This document shows, piece after piece, positions 59,262 through 64,000 of a DNA stretch of 64,000 bases (positions within the stretch are counted from its first letter, which is position 1; every line of letters begins with the position of its first letter). The stretch is taken from positions 1 to 64,000 of the forward strand of contig NZ_BDCG01000013.1 of NCBI RefSeq assembly GCF_001613385.1, given 5' to 3'. Position numbers and translations under genes: made by a program. Source of the stretch: Nocardia flavorosea NBRC 108225 (GTDB lineage Bacteria; Actinomycetota; Actinomycetes; Mycobacteriales; Mycobacteriaceae). Below the pieces are notes generated by a model. That model was not told where the DNA came from, made no database searches, and saw only the letters and a program-made list of their open reading frames with translations.

Positions 59262-60698
59262 TCACACGTCGAAGTACAGCTCGAACTCGTACGGGTGCGG
59301 GCGCAGGTTCACGGGGGCGATTTCCTGCTCACGCTTGATGGTGATCCAGGTTTCGATCAGGTCCTCGGTGAAGACGTTGCCTTCGGTGAGGTACTCGTGG
59401 TCGGCCTCGAGGCGGTCGATCACCGATGACAGGCTGGTGGGGGCCTGCGGGATGTTCTTGGCCTCCTCCGGCGGGAGCTCGTAGAGGTCCTTGTCGACCG
59501 GGGCCAGCGGCTCGATCTTCTTCTTGATGCCGTCCAGGCCCGCCATCAGCATGGCGGCGAAGGCCAGGTAGGGGTTACCCGAGGAGTCCGGCGCGCGGAA
59601 CTCGATGCGCTTGGCCTTCGGGTTGTTACCGGTGACCGGGATGCGGACCGCGGCGGAGCGGTTGCGCTGCGAGTACACCAGGTTGATCGGGGCCTCGTAG
59701 CCGGGGACCAGGCGGTGGTAGGAGTTCACGGTGGGGTTGGTGAACGCCAGCAGCGACGGGGCGTGGTGCAGGATGCCGCCGATGTAGTGGCGGGCCAGAT
59801 CCGACAGTCCGGCGTAACCGGCCTCGTCGTGGAACAGCGGCTTGCCGTCCTTCCACAGCGACTGGTGGGCGTGCATACCCGAGCCGTTGTCACCGAAGAG
59901 CGGCTTCGGCATGAAGGTGACGGTTTTGCCCTCGGCCCACGCGGTGTTCTTGACGATGTACTTGAACAGCTGCAGATCGTCGGCCGCGGCCAGCATGGTG
60001 TTGAACTTGTAGTTGATCTCGGCCTGACCGGCGGTGCCGACCTCGTGGTGGCCGCGCTCCAGCTCGAACCCGGCGTTCTGCAGGTTGGTGGAGATCTTGT
60101 CGCGCAGGTCGACATAGTGGTCGTAGGGGGCCACCGGGAAGTAGCCGCCCTTGTTACGGACCTTGTAGCCGCGGTTCGGGCTGCCGTCCGGGTTGACCTT
60201 CGCGCCGGTGTTCCAGGAACCGGAGATGGACTCGACCTCGTAGAAGGCGCCGTTCATCTGCGAGTCGTAGCGCACCGAGTCGAAGATGTAGAACTCGGCC
60301 TCGGCGCCGAAGAACGCGGTATCGGCGATACCGGTGGACCGCAGGTACTCCTCGGCCTTGCGCGCGATATTGCGCGGGTCGCGGGAGTAGGCCTCGCGGG
60401 TGAACGGGTCGTGCACGAAGAAGTTCATATTGAGCGTCTTCGCCGCCCGGAACGGGTCGATCTGCGCGGTGCTGTAGTCGGGCAGCAGCAGCATGTCGGA
60501 CTCGTCGATGGACTGGAATCCACGCACCGAGGAGCCGTCGAACGCGAGGCCCTCCTCGGCGAGGTCGGCGGTGAACGCCTTCGCCGGGATGGAGAAGTGC
60601 TGCTGTACACCGGGCAGATCGCTGAATCGGATATCGACGTATTCGACATCCTGATCCGCCATGTACTTGATGACCTCGTCGGCCGTGCTGAACGTCAC
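59262..60698 (-). CDS. glnA: type I glutamine synthetase
   Basis: 478 residues, close to the length of M. tuberculosis GlnA1. Converts glutamate and ammonia to glutamine with ATP. Motifs: beta-grasp DIRFSDLPGVQQHFSIP, latch/catalytic FDGSSVRGF, metal ligands in FFGAEAEFYIFD, GMHAHQSLW, the KRIEFRAPDSSGNPYLAFAAMLMAG active-site segment, and adenylylation Tyr406 in DLYELPPEE. Control at two levels is expected: adenylylation by GlnE and transcription by GlnR through the box at 60772-60809. GGAGAG precedes ATG 60698. The terminator at 59148 ends the transcript. Confidence 0.98.
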   Translation of the reverse strand: MTFSTADEVIKYMADQDVEYVDIRFSDLPGVQQHFSIPAKAFTADLAEEGLAFDGSSVRGFQSIDESDMLLLPDYSTAQIDPFRAAKTLNMNFFVHDPFTREAYSRDPRNIARKAEEYLRSTGIADTAFFGAEAEFYIFDSVRYDSQMNGAFYEVESISGSWNTGAKVNPDGSPNRGYKVRNKGGYFPVAPYDHYVDLRDKISTNLQNAGFELERGHHEVGTAGQAEINYKFNTMLAAADDLQLFKYIVKNTAWAEGKTVTFMPKPLFGDNGSGMHAHQSLWKDGKPLFHDEAGYAGLSDLARHYIGGILHHAPSLLAFTNPTVNSYHRLVPGYEAPINLVYSQRNRSAAVRIPVTGNNPKAKRIEFRAPDSSGNPYLAFAAMLMAGLDGIKKKIEPLAPVDKDLYELPPEEAKNIPQAPTSLSSVIDRLEADHEYLTEGNVFTEDLIETWITIKREQEIAPVNLRPHPYEFELYFDV

Positions 60699-60771
60699 TT
60701 AGCTCTCCTTACGGATAGATCCCAGCCAGTATCGAGTGCGGGGCGTCGCGATCCGACGGTATGGACAGGGT

Positions 60772-60809
60772 GTTTCCCGGCCGTCAAGGGTTTGTTTCGC
60801 CAGTGTTAC
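60772..60809 (-). promoter_or_regulatory. GlnR box upstream of glnA
   Basis: On the glnA strand: GTAAC, GAAAC, TTGAC and GAAAC, each separated by exactly six bases (60809 down to 60772). This matches the actinobacterial GlnR a-b-a-b layout (gTnAC-n6-GaAAC twice) with one mismatch in the third element. It starts 74 bases upstream of the glnA start codon, where an activator site is expected. Confidence 0.85.
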
Positions 60810-60829
60810 ACGTGCCGCACGGCACGTGT
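60808..60829. promoter_or_regulatory. 10-bp perfect inverted repeat beside the GlnR box
   Basis: ACACGTGCCG and CGGCACGTGT with a 2-base centre. It overlaps the distal edge of the GlnR box by two bases and lies between glnA and the divergent RDD gene. Possibly a second regulator site. Confidence 0.55.
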
Positions 60830-60956
60830 CTTCGGCCACGCCACGGACATTACCGCGCTCCATACTGTCCGCACAGTCTCGCTGGACCGGTATGCAGGAC
60901 ATTGTGCACAGCAACCGCCCGATATGCCGGAAACGGCGAGGCCTATCCTGGGGTTC

Positions 60957-61487
60957 ATGGCACGTGTTACCGGATCCTGGCTCACCGGACCCACCGAGAC
61001 ACCGGGCGATCCGGAACCGAGCGAATACGCGGGCGAACATATCGGGCTTCCGCGTACCGGCCCGGGATCGCTGGTCGGGATGGCCCGGCGGATCACGGCG
61101 ATGGCCGTCGACTGGGTGATCGCCATGGGTATCGCCGCGCTGATCGTGCGACCGAACCCGGACCGGATCATCGCCGAGACCGAGCTACCGCCGGGCGTCG
61201 CCGAACCCACAGCTTTCGAAGCCGTATCGGGGGCGCTGAGCACCCCGACCTGGATGGTGTGGATGGTGATCGGACTGGTCGCGGTGGCGCTCTTCGGGTT
61301 CACACCCGGGCAGTACTTCCTGCGGTTGCGGGTGATCCGGATCGACGCACCCGTGCGGGTCGGTTTCGTACGTGCGCTGGCCCGGCAGATTCTGCTGACC
61401 TTCGTGGTGCCGGCACTGTTCACCGATGGCGACGGGCGCGGAATGCACGACCGGGCCACCGGCACCGCGGTAGTGCGTACGCGCTGA
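60957..61487 (+). CDS. RDD family membrane protein
   Basis: 176 residues from ATG 60957. Three to four hydrophobic segments: MARRITAMAVDWVIAMGIAALIV (RDD motif region, AxDW), WMVWMVIGLVAVALFGF followed by TPGQYFLRLRVIRID, and ILLTFVVPALFTDGDGRGMHDRATGT. The order and the HDRATGT terminus are RDD hallmarks. Divergent from glnA; the same arrangement is common in mycolata. Function unknown. Confidence 0.9.
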   Translation: MARVTGSWLTGPTETPGDPEPSEYAGEHIGLPRTGPGSLVGMARRITAMAVDWVIAMGIAALIVRPNPDRIIAETELPPGVAEPTAFEAVSGALSTPTWMVWMVIGLVAVALFGFTPGQYFLRLRVIRIDAPVRVGFVRALARQILLTFVVPALFTDGDGRGMHDRATGTAVVRTR

Positions 61488-61490
61488 ACC

Positions 61491-61793
61491 CTGTCTACGA
61501 CGGCGCGGGGTTTCGGGGCCCTATGGGTCTCGCCTTCACTCCCAGCCCGGGCCGCTGATTGCTCGTGGTGGTGTTACCCAGCTCCCAGCAGGCACTCCGC
61601 GTCCCAGCTCCGGGTAGACCCTTCGCCCCAGCCCTGACAGGCACCCGGTCCCAGCCCGAATGGTCCGCGTGTGGTTCGGGGCCCGTCTCGGGTCTGGACT
61701 GACGGAGCGGGGGCGAAGCGGCGGAGGAGCGGAAGATTCGAGACCCATCAGGGCCCCGAACCCGCGCCGCCGGAGGCGGCGCCATAGACACAG
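61491..61793. repeat. ~300-bp intergenic inverted-repeat element
   Basis: Between converging RDD and DUF4191 genes. Outer ends CTGTCTA (61491-61497) and TAGACACAG (61785-61793) and long inner arms (61504-61532 and 61739-61766, about 28 bp with two small differences: TTCGGGGCCC, then ATGGGTCTCG) face each other. The interior has several CCCAGC-type repeats and a direct copy of the left arm core near 61675-61697. No gene is supported. A MITE-like insertion or a bidirectional transcription barrier. Confidence 0.6.
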
Positions 61794-61794
61794 C

Positions 61795-62529
61795 TCAGCG
61801 GCGGCGGATGGTGCGCTGCATACCGCGCATCTTGGCGTTGGTCGGCATCGGCCCCTTCGGCATCGCCGGACCGCCGCGGGCGCTCAGGGCGCTGAGCCGG
61901 CCTTCGATCTGATCCATCCGCTTGGTGTCGATATTGCGGGGCAGCTTGGTGAGGTAGCGCTGTAGTTCCTTGAGCGGAACCTGGCCTTCTTCGTTGCCGA
62001 CCATCACGTCGTAGATCGGGGTGTCGCCGACGAGCCGGGCGGTGCGCTTCTTCTCTTGTGCGAGCAGCGTCCGCAGCCGCTGGGGGGAGCCCTCGGCCAC
62101 GAAGATCACGCCGGGCAGCCCGATCACCCGGTGCACGGCATCGAGCTGGGTGGTGGCGGCGACACCGTTGCTGACCCGCCATTTGCCCTGCAGGTTGTCC
62201 AGCACCCAGGCCGCGGCCCCGGCCTGGCCCTCGGCTTTGCCGTAGACGGTTTTCTGGACGCGCCGGCCGAAGATGATGAAGGCGAACAGCACACCCAGCA
62301 GCAGGCCCAGGGGCAGCAGGAACCACTGGACGTCGAAAAGGAAACCGATCCCGAACAGCACCAGGGTGGTGATCACCACGGCGCCGATCATCAGCGGCAG
62401 CAGCAGCTTGTCCTCTTTGCGCTGCATCTGGAACGCCTGCCAGATCTGCTGACGACGTTCCTTCGACTGCTGTTTGCGCGCCGCTTTCGCCGCGGCCTTC
62501 GCCTCTTTGTCGGGCTTGCCTGCTGCCAT
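61795..62529 (-). CDS. DUF4191 membrane protein
   Basis: 244 residues from ATG 62529. Basic N-terminus (AKAAAKAARKQQSKERRQQIWQAFQMQRKEDK), two adjacent transmembrane helices (LLLPLMIGAVVITTLVLFGIGFLF and FLLPLGLLLGVLFAFIIF), then a conserved cytoplasmic domain (AVHRVIGLPGVIFVAEGSPQRLRTLLAQEKKR). This is the actinobacterial DUF4191 family that neighbours glnA and RDD in mycolata. Function unknown. Confidence 0.92.
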   Translation of the reverse strand: MAAGKPDKEAKAAAKAARKQQSKERRQQIWQAFQMQRKEDKLLLPLMIGAVVITTLVLFGIGFLFDVQWFLLPLGLLLGVLFAFIIFGRRVQKTVYGKAEGQAGAAAWVLDNLQGKWRVSNGVAATTQLDAVHRVIGLPGVIFVAEGSPQRLRTLLAQEKKRTARLVGDTPIYDVMVGNEEGQVPLKELQRYLTKLPRNIDTKRMDQIEGRLSALSARGGPAMPKGPMPTNAKMRGMQRTIRRR

Positions 62530-62799
62530 GACCCCCACAATAATGCCCGCACCCGGACCGCCGGTCACGGGACGGGCAAGGCATTCGGGCCGGTCGCGGC
62601 ATCCGCCCACCTCGCCACCGGATCGGCGGCGGCGTTCGGGCCCCGCACGACCGGCAGCACGTCACGGACCACACCGGATGACTCGCGACACTGCCCCGCG
62701 ACCCTGCGCGGGCGTCGCCGGGTCCCCGCTCAGCGAGCCGATTCCGGCACCTCCCGGCAGTGCCGGGACGCCGGGCAACCGGGCGAGGACAATACAGGG

Positions 62800-64000
62800 A
62801 TGTCCACCAACCTCGAGGCCCGTCCGTCTTCCGGCGACCCGGTCGACGACGCCACCGCGGAACGGCTCGCGGTGGCGCTGCGCTGTGTCACCGTGTCCCG
62901 TGAGGAGGGCGCCGGATCCGGTGCGAAGCCGGACCCGGCCGCGGCGCAGGCTTCGCTCGATACGGAGTTCCGCCGGCTCGGCGCCCACCTGGAAGAGTCC
63001 TTCCCGCGAGTGCATGCCGAACTCGAACTGGAGAAGTTCGGCCACAGCCGGCTCTACACCTGGCGCGGGGTCGACGACACCCGGACCGCTGCCCTGCTGC
63101 TGGCGCACCAGGATGTGGTGCCGGCCGACGAACCCGGCCGCTGGACCCATCCGCCGTTCGCGGGTGTGGTGGACGAGGAGTTCATCTGGGGTCGCGGCGC
63201 GATCGACGACAAGAGCCGGGTGCTGGCGATCCTGGAGGCCGCCGAAGCCGCGCTTGCCGCCGGGCTGCGGCCACGGCATACCGTCTACCTCGCCTTCGGC
63301 CACGACGAAGAGGTATTCGGCGATACGGGTGCGGTGCAGATGGCGGGCCGGTTGCGGGAACGCGGTGTGCGGGCGGATCTGCTGCTGGACGAGGGCGGTG
63401 TGATCACCGACGGGATCGTCCGGGAGGTCCGGATACCGGTGGCCACGATCATGGTCGGTGAGAAGGGCTACGCCACGGTCCGGCTGTCGGTCACCGATAC
63501 CGGCGGGCATTCGTCCATGCCGGGACGGCAGACGGCGATCGGGCGGCTGGCCCGGGCGGTGAGCCGGGTGCAGGATCATCCGATGCCGCTGCGGATAACG
63601 CCCGTGGTCACCGATATGCTCGCCCGCCTGCGACCGCATCTGCCCGCGGCCAAACGCCGTCTGCTGGGATTCGCCGGGGCGGCGGCGCCGGTGGTCGCCC
63701 GGATCCTGGCCGCGACCCCGCAGACCGAATCGCTCGTGCGCACCACCACCGCTCCGACGGTGATCCGGGGCGGGGTGAAGGCGAATGTGCTGCCGCAGCA
63801 GGCGGAGGCGCTGATCAATTTCCGGATCCTGCCCGGCGATACGGTCGAATCGGTGCTGGCGCACTGCCGCCGGACGGTGCGCGATGGACAGGTGTCGATC
63901 GAACTGGTGGGGATGTCGGCCGAACCCTCCCCCGCCCCGGCCCCGGGGCCGCAGTTCGATCTGATCGCCGAACTCACCCGGCAAGTGGCGCCGGAGGCGG
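62800..64000 (+). CDS. M20 family dipeptidase/peptidase (partial, cut by window end)
   Basis: Starts at ATG 62800 and remains open to the last base; about 400 of an expected 470-480 residues are visible. Zinc ligand His-x-Asp in LLLAHQDVVPADEPGRW, bridging Asp in GRGAIDDKSR, and FGHDEEVFGDTGA with the catalytic Glu pair are present, as is the later VSVTDTGGHSS dimerisation/lid segment. No signal peptide is seen. It removes an amino acid from peptides or related amides; specificity unknown. Confidence 0.88.
   Translation, partial: MSTNLEARPSSGDPVDDATAERLAVALRCVTVSREEGAGSGAKPDPAAAQASLDTEFRRLGAHLEESFPRVHAELELEKFGHSRLYTWRGVDDTRTAALLLAHQDVVPADEPGRWTHPPFAGVVDEEFIWGRGAIDDKSRVLAILEAAEAALAAGLRPRHTVYLAFGHDEEVFGDTGAVQMAGRLRERGVRADLLLDEGGVITDGIVREVRIPVATIMVGEKGYATVRLSVTDTGGHSSMPGRQTAIGRLARAVSRVQDHPMPLRITPVVTDMLARLRPHLPAAKRRLLGFAGAAAPVVARILAATPQTESLVRTTTAPTVIRGGVKANVLPQQAEALINFRILPGDTVESVLAHCRRTVRDGQVSIELVGMSAEPSPAPAPGPQFDLIAELTRQVAPEA

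Overview
The window is GC-rich actinobacterial chromosome. Mycolic-acid genera of the Nocardia type fit best: a GlnA1-type glutamine synthetase with a GlnR box, RDD and DUF4191 membrane proteins, many TetR/AraC/XRE/WYL regulators, small Ala-rich secreted proteins, and the DUF4178–DUF4247–DUF350–aminopropyltransferase operon. The genus is inferred from gene content only; no rRNA or tRNA gene was found.

Layout. 0–14.5 kb is an accessory region: a 5'-truncated DsbA/FrnE remnant, an RNA-ligase-like nucleotidyltransferase, a frameshifted membrane protein, then a two-gene unit (2890–11462) of a 2116-residue DEAD/H helicase with zinc-binding and nuclease-like C-terminal parts and a 740-residue UvrD-like helicase with a RelE-like N-terminus. 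It ends with secreted or membrane proteins, a DEDDh exonuclease and a broken polymorphic-toxin-like gene. 14.5–25.4 kb is ordinary metabolic and regulatory chromosome: DUF3048 lipoprotein, SDR/XRE pair, DUF1254 protein, VOC/AraC pair, flavodoxin-fold oxidoreductase, TetR/homogentisate dioxygenase pair and an alpha/beta hydrolase.

25.5–35.1 kb is an integrated phage-like element: pentanucleotide microsatellite, large serine integrase, small co-translated ORFs, a winged-helix protein, HNH endonuclease, HK97 prohead protease and major capsid protein, then two cargo-like secreted/membrane proteins. No terminase, portal or tail gene is present, so it looks like a capsid-encoding satellite (or a compact remnant) rather than a full prophage. 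A ~30-bp imperfect inverted repeat (27216–27249 and 34261–34289) brackets everything except the integrase.

35.2–43.0 kb holds a CaiB-type CoA transferase, an acyl-CoA-dehydrogenase-fold monooxygenase and a four- or five-gene operon with a Cas4-like PD-(D/E)XK nuclease and an SF1 helicase, interrupted by a ~230-bp IS200/IS605 remnant; it is a candidate uncharacterised nucleic-acid-processing or defence operon. 43.0–47.3 kb has a secreted protein, an intracellular subtilase with a small partner and a Pro/Thr-rich membrane Ser/Thr kinase. 47.5–64 kb returns to chromosome: FAD monooxygenase, aminopropyltransferase operon, methyltransferase/TetR pair, WYL/VOC pair, an amino-acid ABC importer with a fused binding protein–permease, glnA with a near-perfect GlnR box, RDD and DUF4191 genes around a large inverted repeat, and an M20 peptidase cut by the window edge.
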